DNA of 64,000 nucleotides, taken from the NCBI RefSeq assembly GCF_036850765.1, contig NC_089495.1, positions 115,281,033 to 115,345,032 on the forward strand. The letters are read 5' to 3'. Each line of letters starts with the position of its first letter. The stretch's first letter is position 1. Below the pieces are notes generated by a model that saw only the letters and a list, made by a program, of their open reading frames with translations, ran no database searches and was not told the origin of the DNA. Shown piece after piece: positions 41,501-52,226 of this stretch. This DNA comes from Saccopteryx bilineata. Lineage: Eukaryota; Chordata; Mammalia; Chiroptera; Emballonuridae. A program made the translations under genes and the position numbers.

Positions 41501-42415
41501 AACAATAAAGTACATAGAAGAAGACATAGGTACTAAAATCATGGACCTGGGTTTTAAAGAACATTTTATGAACTTGACTCCAATGGCAAGAGAAGTGAAG
41601 GCAAAGATAAATGAATGGGACTACATCAGAATAAAAAGTTTTTGCTCAGCAAGAGAAACTGATATAAAAATAAACAGACATCCAACTAAATGGGAAATGA
41701 TATTTTCAAACAACAGCTCAGATAAGGGCCTAATATCCAAAATTTACAAAGAACTCATAAAACTCAACAACAAACAAACAAACAATCCAATATAAAAATG
41801 GGAAGAGGACATGAACAGACACTTCTTCCAGGAAGAGATACAAATGGCCAACAGATATATGAAAAGATGCTCAGCTTCATTAGTTATTAGAGAAATGCAA
41901 ATCAAAACTACAATGAGATACCACCTCACTCCTGTTAGATTAGCTATTATCAACAAGACGGGTAATAGCAAATGTTGGAGAGGCTGCGGAGAAAAGGGAA
42001 CTCTCATCCACTGTTGGTGGGACTGTAAAGTAGTACAACCATTATGGAGGAAAGTATGGTGGTTCCTCAAAAAACTGCAAATAGAACTAACTTATGACCC
42101 AGTAATCCCTCTACTGGGTATATACCCCAAAACCTCAGAAACATTGATACGTGAAGACACATGTAGCCCCATGGGTTCATTGCAGCACTGTTCACAGTGG
42201 CCAAGACATGGAAATAACCAAAAAGCCCTTCAATGGAAGACTGGATAAAGAAGATGTGGCACATATACACTATGGAATACTACTCAGTCATAAGAAATGA
42301 TGACATCAGATCATTTACAGCAAAATGGTGGGATCTTGATAACATTATACGGAGTGAAATAAGTAAATCAGAAAAAAACAAGAGCTACATGATTTCATAC
42401 ATTGGTGGAAAATAA
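38592..42415 (+). pseudogene. L1 ORF2 (endonuclease/reverse transcriptase), broken
   Basis: ORF2p nicks target DNA and copies RNA onto it. The first 533 codons (38592-40193) carry the endonuclease: the TLNVNGLN start, QETHL with its catalytic Glu, GDLNTPL and SDHKAL. A frameshift near 40170 moves the reverse transcriptase into another frame (40193-40906), which keeps [17 protein letters not shown] and FADDMIL. Further shifts follow near 40900 and 41180 and again at the C-terminus near 42170. An in-frame TAA at 41793-41795 stands where the L1 at 58613 reads Lys. The Cys-rich C-terminal motif (CWRGCGEKG...HCWWDC) is present. Not functional. Confidence 0.95.
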
Positions 42416-42439
42416 AAATGAGACTAAGAGACATGTACA

Positions 42440-42530
42440 AGAGTGTGGTGGTTTCCAGGGGTGGGGGGAGGGAGGACATGGGAGGGAGGGAGGGAGAGAG
42501 TTAGGGTAGGGGGAGGGGCACAGAGAACTA
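42440..42530 (+). repeat. G-rich tract of L1 3' UTR (quadruplex-prone)
   Basis: Repeated G runs (ggggtggggggagggagg and onward) are typical of the polypurine block of mammalian L1 3' UTRs. The complement recurs at 58520-58575 and 14710-14760. Confidence 0.85.
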
Positions 42531-42798
42531 GATAGAGGGTGACGGAGGACAATCTGACTTTGGGCGAGGGGTATGCAACATAATTTAATGACAAAATAAC
42601 CTAGACATGTTTTCTTTGAATATATGTACCCTGATTTATTAATGTCATCTCATTACCATTAATAAAAATTTATTAAAAAAAAAAAAGATGAAGGCCCACC
42701 AGTCTTGGCTCCATTGTTTCATTACCATCTGTCTGAATATAATGTGAACCTGCACGGGCCAGGCGGCTGTGATGGTGGCCGTGGATACTGGCTTTACA

Positions 42799-45420
42799 GC
42801 CATCTTCTGTTTTGCTGTTTGGGACTAGTCTGTTTGTCTGGATCTGCCATATGAGGATTGGATGCAGTCTTACTCATGTGGTAGGCTCTCCAAGACCAAG
42901 ATGTCATTGGAGAGTTTTGGGTTCTGCCTTAGGCTTATTTGGGACGCATCTGGTTGTACTCTGGAAGAGACGTCCATTTGTGTTTGCACAATCATTCGTA
43001 CTCTAGGAAGACAATTAGTGGGAATTGAGTCAACCAGGTTGATCAGTTCTGTCTTAGGCTTCCAGAGGCATCTGTTTGTGTTTGCACATTTGTTTGTGTA
43101 CTAGGTAGACCATTAGTGGGGACTAAGTTAACCCCAAACTTCCAGAGACACCTGGTTGTACTCTCAGAGAAAGAACTGTGTGGGGATATTTGGTGGTGCC
43201 ACATTTGGTGGTGCTCTCAGGAAGAGACCTGAGTAGGGACCGAATTACTTCCAGGGACACCTTTGTGTTTGTCGAGATCTCAGTCTTTGTTTTTTTTTTT
43301 GTTTTGTTTTTACACAGACAGAGAGAGAGACAGAGAGAGGGATAGACAAGGACATACAGACAGGAATGGAGAGATGAGAAGCATCAATCATTAGTTTTTT
43401 GTTGCGCATTGAGACACTTTAGTCATTCACTGATTACTTTCTCATATGTGCCTTGACACAGGCCTTTAGCAAACCGAGTAACCCCTTGCTCTAGCCAGAG
43501 ACCTTGGGCTCAAGCTGGTGAGCTTTTGCTCAAACCAGATGAGCCCGTGCTCAAGCTGGTGACCTCGGGGTCTCGAACCTGGGTCCTCGGCATCCCAGTT
43601 TGATGATCTATCCACTGCGCCACTGCCTGGTCAGGCTCAGTCTTTGTTTTTAATGTTTTGTCTAAAACCCTTGAGTGAATTAGTGTGTGAGTGAAAATCT
43701 CTGATACATGAGCCTAAGCCCTTCCTTCCAGGGACGTGGCCTGCAAGCACCTGAGAGGCCACTAAGGGGAACCCTTCCCTTGTCTATTGAGCTGTTTGAA
43801 GTGATCTGTTTTGTCTTTTTTGTCAGAAAATATCTCTAGTATAATTTTAATTGGAATAAGTAAAGCATGCTCATTTAAATTTCTTGATTTATAATTTGTG
43901 TATGTGAAGTCTTTGTTTAATGTTTAAATGTGTCTGTTTTTAAGGCCTGAATTAAGTTTTTACATGCACCTCTAGCTTTTGGGCCCTCTGTTAGACTTCT
44001 CCCCTGAAGAAATTATTCTCTTCTATTGGCTCCTTCCCCTTGTCTTGTGTAATAATTAATACCTCTGTAGTCAAACATCCTTTATTCTGAGTAATCAGAA
44101 TGGCCTACTTTCGGGATTGGATGGCCATCAGCCGCGACTTTTAATCTCCGGCTAGTAAGGGCAGTTTGGAACATCGTAACTGAGGATCCAGGCCACCTAG
44201 ATCAGTTTCCATACATTGATCAATGGCTAAAATTAACAATGAATCTGCTGCAATGGCTAAAAGCTTGCTCTATACTAAAAGGGTGCTACGTCTTCCTAGT
44301 CCGGCCAGATTTACATCTAGGACAGAAAGGGAAACAGGACCAGGTAAAAAGGTTAAAAAATTAACAAACCATGAGTGTAGACCTTGCTGGTTATCAGTTC
44401 CTTGAAATAAATTGCAACTCCAGAAGGAGTAATGGGATCATGAGTAACAGGATTATAGGGATGGGATTATCAGAGACAGGCCCTCCAGCTGCCTCTCCCC
44501 TCCCCCTCCCTAGGACCTGGGGGTCACGTGGGCCCTCCATGGGTTGGAGTGATGGCTTGTTGCCCTCTACTGGTGTGTAAAAAATTACAGAAGGGAAAAC
44601 AAGTGTAAAATGTACAAAACTAGCACTGGGAGAAGGGTTCCGACTCTCTCCCGCCAGGCTGAGGCAGGTGTTGGGTCCCCTTCAGATCTCTCAGTTCCTT
44701 CATATGGCATGATTGTTGTCTGACGTGGGGGCGTAGGGTTCACTGGGGGGATCCACTGCTTTCGCCATAATAGTAAAAAAATTGTAAAAAGAATGCTCAG
44801 GAAATTTTGCAGGGAAATAAAAAAACCTCATGTGGACTAAAGCTGCCCACTGTTAAGAAAGTAAATTTATAAAATTTATGATTTTTAATTTGCTGCTTTG
44901 GTTGTAAGAAATAAAATTGGACAGCTGCTGAGGGAGGGGGGTGAAAGTTGGTTTAGTTCTTGGAAATGCCGGGTTGTGCAAGAAGGGACAGGCTGGCCGG
45001 ATGCCTCTGCCTCTGCCTCTCCCCCTTCCCTAAGGACTCTGGTCGGCAGACTGCCACTTGCAAACAGCTCATGGACCACACGAGGCCTTTTCCCCCTTGG
45101 GTGTAGCTCTCCAATGGAGTGCCATGTGTGGGCGCTACCTCAGTAGGGAGTTTAAAACTTGGCTCTCAAAAGAAATTTCAATTATTATACTGTTAATATT
45201 TGGCTATATTTGTTGACTAATACGTTTTCTGACCACTAGGTTAAAAATATATGCATTATTTCAAAATCTCTTGTTAATTATTTTTATTTGCTATTTCATA
45301 GCTCTGTAATATTGAAATCTTAGTTTGGATATTGGGAAATATGTAATAGTTGATAATTTTTTTATATATAGTGTTTAGTTTATTATTATTTTGAAACAGT
45401 ATTGTTCAATGTTAGGTTAC
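42799..45420 (+). mobile_element. Class I ERV leader and 5' gag remnants
   Basis: After the LTR end comes a non-coding leader-like stretch (to about 44050) with repeated 'gttgtactctg-aagagac' units, split by a SINE. It is followed by degenerate gag. Around 44155-44361 a frame without stops reads like a gamma-type matrix domain (EDPGHLDQFPYIDQW). 44440-45140 is proline-rich like the p12 region. Stops and frameshifts break it throughout. Confidence 0.6.
43295..43635 (-). mobile_element. Ves-type SINE in the ERV leader
   Basis: An antisense copy with duplication ctcagtctttgttttt (43279-43294 and 43636-43651). Confidence 0.93.
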
Positions 45421-46105
45421 ATTTGGTCAAATAAGTTTGTAAATATATATGTTTGCTTGCTTATAGTTTGCATTGGGTGTGGGGGACAGGCTGTAAGCAG
45501 GCAGCGTTATCATAGCCTAAGGCTTAGTTTTAAGACTAAGCTTTTCCTCACACCCTTGACTGATTGCATGATGTGGGATGGTGCACTCTCATGAGGAATT
45601 CCATTATACCTCAGATAAATGACTTTGTATCAGAGACTTTCTTGTTTGTATACTGGATTAAAAGTTTGGATTTCTACACTATAAAATGGAGCAGACCAGG
45701 AGCTTGCTCTCTTTCAGTTCCTGAGATTAGCATTAGAGTAGGAAAGCAGAGAAAGGCCATGTGGAGGAGAGGAGAAGCAGCCAAGATGACGGAGTGCTGA
45801 AGGAGAAGCCAGTTTGTTCAGTTTGTGTAGCGAGAAGGAGATGGGAAACAGAGGTGAATAAGGCTGGTGAGGTAGATACCGTTGATTCTAGGAAACTTGC
45901 ATAAATTGGTGGCTTTTGGAGCCCTGAATGGAAAGGGAAGTGTTTTCCCACTGTGTGTATTTCTTGCCTGCCAGGTGCAAGCTAGGATTAAAGCTAGTGG
46001 CCCACCAGTTATTTGCTCTGTTGTTTCATTACTGTCTGTCCGAATCAAATGGGAACCTGCACGGGCCAGGTGGCTGTGATGGTGTCCGTGGCTACCGGCC
46101 CTACA
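45421..46105 (+). mobile_element. Solo LTR, TGTTGG family, inside ERV gag
   Basis: It starts with a mutated atttggtcaaataag and ends ccctaca. The flanks gttac (45416-45420) and gtcac (46106-46110) match at 4 of 5 bases. gag pieces on both sides (p12-like before, capsid-like after) indicate that it inserted into an older ERV. Confidence 0.78.
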
Positions 46106-46506
46106 GTCACCAAAACCCAGAGTAACAGATATTACTATTGATTAGCCTAACAGTAAAATTACAGCATAAATAAAGTGTGCTCAACAAATGCTTAAAGGTC
46201 AGTTGTAAATGATAAAAAAGGCGAGTCATATCCTGGAACATCTGCAAATCTATTTTTATCATGCTTTTTACTTAAAAATTTTTTTTGAATGCGAATGTAC
46301 AGAGTTATTCAGCAGCGGAGAGAATCTGGAATCCTACAGGAGACGCCAAACCTGTTTCTCCTGCAAACTTCTACCCTCTTTTATTAGATCCAGCTAATAA
46401 TGCTGTTTTTGTCTTTTTCCAGTCAGCTCCAGATATATGGAAAAAATTTATATAGGCAGATGAGAACCCTCAAGCCCCTCAGTGAGATCTTCTGAGCATG
46501 GCTTTT

Positions 46507-46877
46507 TTTTTTTTTTGTATTTTTCCGAAGCTGGAAATGGGAGAGACAGTCAGACAGACTCCCGCATGTACCCAACTGGGATCCACCCGGCACGCCCACC
46601 AGGGAGCGATGTTCTGCCCCTCTGGGGCATCGCTCTGTTGCGACCAGAGCCACTCTAGTGCCTGGGGCAGAGGCCAAGGAGCCATCCCCAGCGCCCGGGC
46701 TATCTTTGCTCCAATGGAGCCTCGGCTGCAGGAGGGGAAGAGAGACAGAGAGGAAGGAGAGGGGGCGGGGTGGAGAAGCAGATGGGCGCTTCTCCTGTGT
46801 GCCCTGGCCGGGAATCGAACCCGGGACTTCTGCACACCAGGCTGACGCTCTACCACTGAGCCAACTGGCCAGGGCCC
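46507..46877 (-). mobile_element. Rhin-type SINE inside ERV gag
   Basis: An antisense full copy with perfect 14-bp duplication tgagcatggctttt (46493-46506 and 46878-46891). Confidence 0.95.
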
Positions 46878-47095
46878 TGAGCATGGCTTTTAAGGTCTAT
46901 AATGACCAAGAGAGGAACAGAAAAGGCAAATAGAGCCCAGAAGAGGTCAGGCAAAATACCAGCTCTTGGCATTTGCCCTTAAAGGCTCCAACACCCCACA
47001 GGGGCTTCATAGGACTCCATCAGGGCCCTGCTTCGAGTGGAAAGAAAGGTCATTGAGCTAAGGCCTGCCAAGCTTTTCGACCCCCACGAGGGACA

Positions 47096-47137
47096 TGCCT
47101 TTGCTGTGGGAAAAAGGGACACTGGAAGGTAGGCTTC
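47096..47137 (+). pseudogene. gag nucleocapsid zinc knuckle, degenerate
   Basis: The frame reads CLCCGKKGHWKVGF. This is the C-x2-C-x4-H-x4-C spacing with the last Cys replaced by Phe. In retroviruses this motif binds the RNA packaging signal. The loss of the fourth ligand shows decay. Confidence 0.75.
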
Positions 47138-47289
47138 CCCCTTGCTTCTTGAAGGGAGAGTTCAGTCTCTTCCAGCCTTGCTCCAGCCACCTGTAACCTG
47201 ACCTTGACTAGCCTGCTAGGATTTGCCACTGAAGGCTAAAGGTACCCAGGGCTGTCAGCCCCATCTCATGACACCATGGACAAGCCTAT

Positions 47290-47420
47290 GGTATTTCTTC
47301 CAAGTAGCAGGTAAACTGATCTTGTTTCTTATGGACATGAGGGCAACTTACTATAACTTGCCTAAGTATTCAGGTTTTATTTATCCCCTCGAAGATCTCT
47401 GTGGTGGGTATTGATAGTCC
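47290..47420 (+). pseudogene. Retroviral protease remnant
   Basis: The frame at 47325-47395 reads LFLMDMRATYYNLPKYSG. The catalytic Asp (47334-47336) and the surrounding pattern are present, but two residues of the D-T/S-G-A core are changed. It lies just after the zinc knuckle, as expected for gag-pro. No pol domain follows. Confidence 0.65.
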
Positions 47421-47654
47421 TATTTTCTGCTGCTTTGTTTAATGTATAGTGTCTCCTTTATTTCTCTTGTCTCAATGCCCCATGCCTATTTTAGGCCAGG
47501 ACTTGCTCCTAATTTAAACTAATTTACCTCTGCCACCCAGCATAATGTATCCCAAGGTTCTCTTCATGCCACGGTTGCAGAGCCCCCTGCATTCATCTCT
47601 CCAATTTAAAGAAAATGAAAGCTCTGTCTCCATATGTGCTGCAGACAGCTTTTC

Positions 47655-48440
47655 CAGTCTACCTGAATCAGCTAGAAGTAGTAATCATTGGGACTTAGAC
47701 TCTAGCTACAAAGTGTGGAAGTGTGACCACAATTCCTATGCCTTGTGGACTTTTCCTGAATATCTGTGACTCCTGCTCCTTGGGACAGTTCTCAGACTGA
47801 AGTGGGGATTAGGTTACATTTGCAAATAATATGAAGCAGTGATGGTGTCAACATGGACTTAGTGAAATTACATTAATATGTTAAGGACATTTAAGACTGT
47901 AAGAATTTTATTTTAAATCCTGTTGTATTAGTTAAGACTTTGCTTGATAATTTGATATGCTTTAATCACTTCATTGTATTAGGACACTTGTTATAGTATC
48001 TGTTAGCATTGGCTATTTTACTTTATTTTTTATTTTTTTATTTTTTACAGAGACAGAGAGTAAGTCAGAGAAAGGGATAGAGAGGGACAGACAGACAGGA
48101 ATGAGGAGAGATGAGAAGCATCAATCATTAGTTTTTCATTGCACATTGCAACACCTTAGTTGTTCATTGATTGCTTTCTCATATGTGCCTTGACCATGGG
48201 TCTTCAGCAGACCGAGTAACTCCTTGCTGGAGCCAGCAACCTTGGATTCAAGCTGGTGGGCTTTTGCTCAAACCAGATGAGTCCATGCTCAAACTGGCGA
48301 CCTCAGGGTCTTGAACCTGAGTCCTCCGCATCCCAGTCCAATGCTCTATCCACTGTGCCACTGCCTGGTCAGTCAGCATTGGCTCTTTTAATTTTGTTGT
48401 TTATTTTATATTTTTCCAGTCTGCCTCCGAATCACAACAT
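47655..48440 (+). mobile_element. ERV 3' internal region (copy of 1-333)
   Basis: Similar to 1-290 and 10178-10460. It follows the protease remnant within 250 bp, so pol and env are deleted. It ends near 48440 without polypurine tract or LTR, where antisense ERV sequence begins. A SINE interrupts it. Confidence 0.65.
48016..48374 (-). mobile_element. Ves-type SINE in the ERV 3' region
   Basis: An antisense copy with duplication agcattggct (48006-48015 and 48375-48384). Confidence 0.92.
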
Positions 48441-48449
48441 AGGAATTCA

Positions 48450-49404
48450 AATGAGTATGAAGATGCTACATAAAACCAGTGGGTTGAAAACAGCATTCTT
48501 CATACCTAGTTCCCAAAGGACCTTTACTAACTCACTGTAACACTGCCACTGACTCATTGCCCCTGGCAATTCTCCAGCATTCTGCCAGACCATACGAATG
48601 GTGGCCATCACCCATTCTAATAGGGTATGGTTTTCTGGGTTGTCATGGTAGTTCTGAAGACGCTGCCTCAAGGAGGAGTGTGTGGTAATGGCGGCCAATT
48701 TCCCCATCTCTGTTCTAGAGAGCATGATGCCATCCACCCCTATGTCCATAATTGTAATAACAGCCTACAAGGGATTCAGTAGGTTTCTGCCTAAATTGTG
48801 CCCCCAACTCCATCAGCTCTGCCTGGGTATAGGGCCGGACCAGAGAGGGTTCCATTACTTGGGCAGAAGGCTGTGGCTGCCCCTGAGGGTCTCTTTGCTG
48901 CTAGGTTTTTACCTTCTTGGCAATCACTGGTCAGGCTCTGAGTGTGTGCAATGCAGCTTCAGCCTGAGTCTTCTCATCCTCAGAAGAGGTGTAGGAAGCA
49001 GCTGACTCAAAGCCAGTCCACTGGCACAAATGCTGCTGCTCCTTTGGCGACCATTTAGGCTCCTGTGGCTGCTGCCTCTGGCCAGAAGCTAGACTAGAGC
49101 TCTTGAATCCACAGTTGTTTCTCCAACAGCTGCCAGTGCAAACTGCGAACCCGTAATTCCTTCTCCAGTGCTTGCTCCAATTCCAGCCTTTTCTGCTGTT
49201 CGATTTGCAATTCATCCTGGAGCTTTCAACCTTGTGTGGCTTCTCACACAGAACTGGTTTTCTCTTGAGTAGAAAACACCCAGCCCACAACTCCTAAAAG
49301 TACAGCCATGGGGAGCCATACCAGCAACCAGTCCTCTACCCCACCCCTCAAGGGTGGCAGCTCCATACCAATCTGATCCGAATCCTGCTGCAAACTATGC
49401 CAGT
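48450..49404 (-). mobile_element. tRNA-Ser-primed ERV, gag-like remnant copy 1
   Basis: Read on the - strand after the primer site (49380-49402), this holds a hydrophobic segment near 49290-49350 (WLLVWLPMAVLLGVVGW), a Glu/Leu-rich coiled-coil-like part and a later piece at 48447-48749 (LEWVMATIRMVWQNAG). The order suggests a gag-type protein, but I do not recognise the family. Frames are broken. Copy 2 at 49575-50613 shares the coiled-coil and LxxWDxGV-type parts. Confidence 0.5.
49380..49402 (-). promoter_or_regulatory. Retroviral primer-binding site, tRNA-Ser-like (copy 1)
   Basis: On the - strand, two bases after the LTR end, the sequence reads TGGCATAGTTTGCAG followed by CAGGATTC. It resembles the complement of the tRNA-Ser 3' end with CpG decay and a 3-base insertion. 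Confidence 0.6.
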
Positions 49405-49574
49405 TGTAAGGCCAGGGACTGCGGTCACCATCGTGGCCATTCACGTGCAGGTTTTCATTGAATTTGGGCAGACGGTAAAGAAACAGTGGAGTCAAAGGAT
49501 GGTGGGCTATTCTGTTTATTGGCGTCTCATCAAGACAGGCAAGCCACTAGAAAAGCCAAGGGAAAAGCAGGAAA

Positions 49575-50613
49575 CTACCCCTTTTGCTCACTTTCCAATC
49601 CACAATCCACATCACTGGCATTCCTGTGCAAGGAAATTAGGCACATTACCAAAATTACAAGAACAGCACAAATCATACAGTTTCAACAATTAAAAGGATG
49701 CCTTTCACCTGTCTCTGAGCACTTTGCCCAAAGCACAAAATGTCCTTGGAGCTTCTCTCCAACCAGATGAAAATATTCCCAGTGTAGGGGGCCTCCACCA
49801 GTCCTGCTCCCCCCCCCCCATCAGGGTATTTCACATTGTTCAAAATCCATAAGTCTATCCAAGAAGGGAGCTAGTGCCCACTCCGGTCATAGTCCAGGAA
49901 TCAGTCCATGCACATGGGACTGCAAGCCCCCCCCCCCCGTTTCATCCCTGAAGTCCTGGCAGCTCTTAAACTGTCCCAAGGAGGAGCATGTGGCAATGGC
50001 GTTCAGCATTTCCACCCCTTTGTCCCAAAATTGCAGCAAACCTACTAGGGGTGTAGAAGGCACTCCCCATTGTTTCAGAGGCCATTTGGTGATGCAAGCC
50101 TGATTCCTGGGCCGCCCATCCGTCCTCCTGCCACCGCCGCTGCCACTGCCTTTTACTTTATGAAGTCTGCAGACTGCAGTTTTGGTCTGATTCTCCTCAT
50201 TCTCTGAAGGGGAGCTGGAAACACCAGCTCCTGCTGCTGGGCTTGAGCCCCAAGCTGCCACTGCCTACCACCTCATGAGCCTTGCAACCCCAGCCCTGGC
50301 CTCAGCCCTGACCTCCCTCTGCCGCTAGCTTTTGGCAATTTCCAGGGCAATCTGCAACTCACACACCTGTGATTCCTTCTCCAGCACTTGCTCCATTTCA
50401 AGACAAAACTTGCAAACCTGGTCGGCCTTGTTCTCCGGTGCTTGTTCCAGTTCTTTCTGCTGCTCAGTTTTCAGGTCCCGGGCAGCCTCTTCCACAGACC
50501 TCTTAGTTTCCTCATGCATGGCTGTAAAAGTCAATCAGCCAGCCTTGAGCTCAAGGGTGATGGTGATGGCGGCTCCATAACAATCTGATCTGAATCTTGC
50601 CAACTATGCCAAA
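49575..50613 (-). mobile_element. tRNA-Ser-primed ERV, gag-like remnant copy 2
   Basis: This is the internal part downstream (- strand) of the LTR at 50614. The minus frames include 50325-50534, a Glu/Lys-rich coiled-coil-like segment (EMQVLE-type heptads), and 49887-50261 with a low-complexity Gly/Ser part. It ends abruptly at about 49575 within another LTR. No protease or pol is visible. Confidence 0.5.
50593..50611 (-). promoter_or_regulatory. Retroviral primer-binding site, tRNA-Ser-like (copy 2)
   Basis: The - strand reads TGGCATAGTTGGCAAGATT, two bases after the LTR. Against the complement of the tRNA-Ser 3' end as I know it (TGGCGTAGTCGGCAGGATT) there are three differences, all transitions and two of them CpG decay. 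Confidence 0.75.
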
Positions 50614-51111
50614 TGTAAGGCCAGTAGCTCCGGCTGTCAACACAGCTGCCTGGCCCATGTAGGTTCGCATTTGATTCAGACAGACAATAATGAAACAATG
50701 GAGCCAAGAACTGGTGGGCCATTAGCTTTAATCCTAGCTTGCATCCAGCAGGCAAGAAATATACACAGAGGGAAAACACTTCCCTTTTCATTCAGGGCTC
50801 CCAAAGCCACTGACTTTCTCCATTTTTTCCCAAGAATCAAAGGCCCACTAGTCTTATTCAGTCCCCTCTGCATGCCTCCATTTTGGCTGCTTGCCTTCTC
50901 TACAACCATGTGGCCTCCTCACCAAAATGGCCTCCTAGCTTCTCCTTTTAAAACCTTTTGTTGGGACAGTCCCTCCCCCAGCACACATTAGTATAACCAA
51001 GCCCCTTCCCAAGCATGAAGGTAACCAGCCACCCCACATGGGCAGCACCATTTTTAATTAAAAGTGAGCAAAACCAAATAACACAAATTCTACAAACTTA
51101 TTTGCCCAACA
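50614..51111 (-). mobile_element. LTR, TGTTGGGC subtype, antisense
   Basis: It runs from tgtaaggcc to gcccaaca and is directly followed (on the - strand) by the primer site at 50611-50593. That makes it a 5' LTR. The start TGTTGGGCAAATAAG is shared with 28882-29422. Confidence 0.82.
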
Positions 51112-51394
51112 CTGCTTTTCCCATGGAGGATAAGGGATCAGGGAGAAGAGAAAAAAAATACTACTGTGCCTCTCAGTGGTGAGGGTAGAATCTCCTTCCA
51201 GTAAACATTAGCAAGACAATGGCCCTCCCAATCAAGAAGGCAACCTGCAACCTCACAGACCACTAAATTTGGTGTTGCCCAGCTCCCAATGCAAACTATA
51301 AGCGAGCAAACATATACATCATATTTAGAAACGTATTGTCCAAGAATCCCAGTCAGGGTGGATGTGGAAGTCTGTCTCTTATCTCTCCTCCTCT

Positions 51395-51425
51395 CACACA
51401 CATACATACATACATACATACATAA
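51395..51425 (+). repeat. (CATA)n microsatellite
   Basis: About six tandem cata units. Confidence 0.9.
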
Positions 51426-52226
51426 ATATAATAATACTGGTTTCTTTATGGTAAGGTGATCAATTGTCCTCCTTTAGAGAGGACAGTCTTTCTTTTGTAA
51501 GTTCTGTCCTCCCTCAAAAAGTGTCCTCTTACATGTCCTCCTTTTTGATATTGGAAGACTAATCTGTAAATGTCCGTATTCGATCAATGCAGAGTCGATC
51601 CATTGCGTATGATGTGACGTATTTGTATTTGACATGATGATTCATCAAGGATCAGTACAGTGCGGTGAGACATGATTATGAGATGCATGCACTCTGCACG
51701 GGAGACCCTGAGAGTGCGCAATGTACCAAATGCACAAATGGTTTTGTGTACTTCTTACTGAAACACGACATGGCACATACGACATTGTAGACTCACGATT
51801 ATTTCTTTCTCAGTGAATATTCAATCTTAGACAGGTAAGCACAATTCATGTTTTATTAATTCATTATCTATTTAATAATTTCCAAATACATATAATTTTA
51901 TTTACATTTATTTTCCAGAAATTCGAGTTCTAAAATGGACCTCAAACCATATCTATTAATAATGCATTTTGATTAAATAGTTGCATAAAATAGACATTTT
52001 AAAATTAGAAAATGATGAGTACACCCAAATATTACTCCAAATTAGTGATTTTGTTTGATATTTAGTTTTGTTAATTCAGCTTCTGGAAAATTCGCCTACC
52101 ATGATATAACATTTTCAGTTCCTAATGTGCTTGCATCGTTTGTATAGCTTTATTTTATTTTTAATTTTAAATTTTATTTAAGGGATGGAAAAATAAAAAA
52201 AGAGAAAATGCCACTTCAACGATAAA

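Larger units (their letters stand above)
34839..42687 (+). mobile_element. Full-length L1 retrotransposon, inactive
   Basis: This L1 copy is about 7.85 kb and flanked by the 11-bp duplication atgaaggccca (34828-34838 and 42688-42698). It has a 5' UTR, ORF1, a spacer, ORF2, a G-rich 3' UTR and a poly-A tail. ORF1 has a frameshift near its start. ORF2 has several frameshifts and at least one nonsense codon. It is complete in structure but cannot encode both proteins. The 3' half is close to the L1 at 58342. Confidence 0.97.
33893..42798 (+). mobile_element. LTR, TGTTGG family, split by a SINE and an L1
   Basis: Three LTR pieces (33893-34008, 34389-34838, 42699-42798) add up to about 666 bp. 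The SINE at 34009 and the L1 at 34839 separate them, each with its own target duplication. The LTR ends ggctttaca. What follows does not match the tRNA-Ser primer site of the antisense copies. Its relation to the downstream gag pieces is therefore unclear. Confidence 0.82.
46106..47480 (+). mobile_element. Class I ERV gag capsid/nucleocapsid and protease remnants
   Basis: 46330-46970 reads in broken frames like the end of a gamma-type capsid (QSAPDIWKK, EMAFKVYND-like context). It is followed by a zinc-knuckle remnant at 47096-47137 and a protease remnant at about 47290-47420. A SINE (46507-46877) splits the capsid part. Many stops are present and nothing is translatable as a whole. Confidence 0.68.
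49405..51345 (-). mobile_element. LTR, TGTTGG family, split by a second ERV
   Basis: Two halves, 49405-49574 and 51114-51345, match the continuous LTR at 33299-33692 (the join falls in 'gggaaaagcaggaaac | ctgcttttcccatggagg'). Between them lies another ERV fragment with its own LTR (50614-51111). Confidence 0.75.

Noticed and set aside
51395..51425. Short tandem repeats as a CRISPR-like array
   Set aside because: Plain microsatellite without spacers. The window is eukaryotic.
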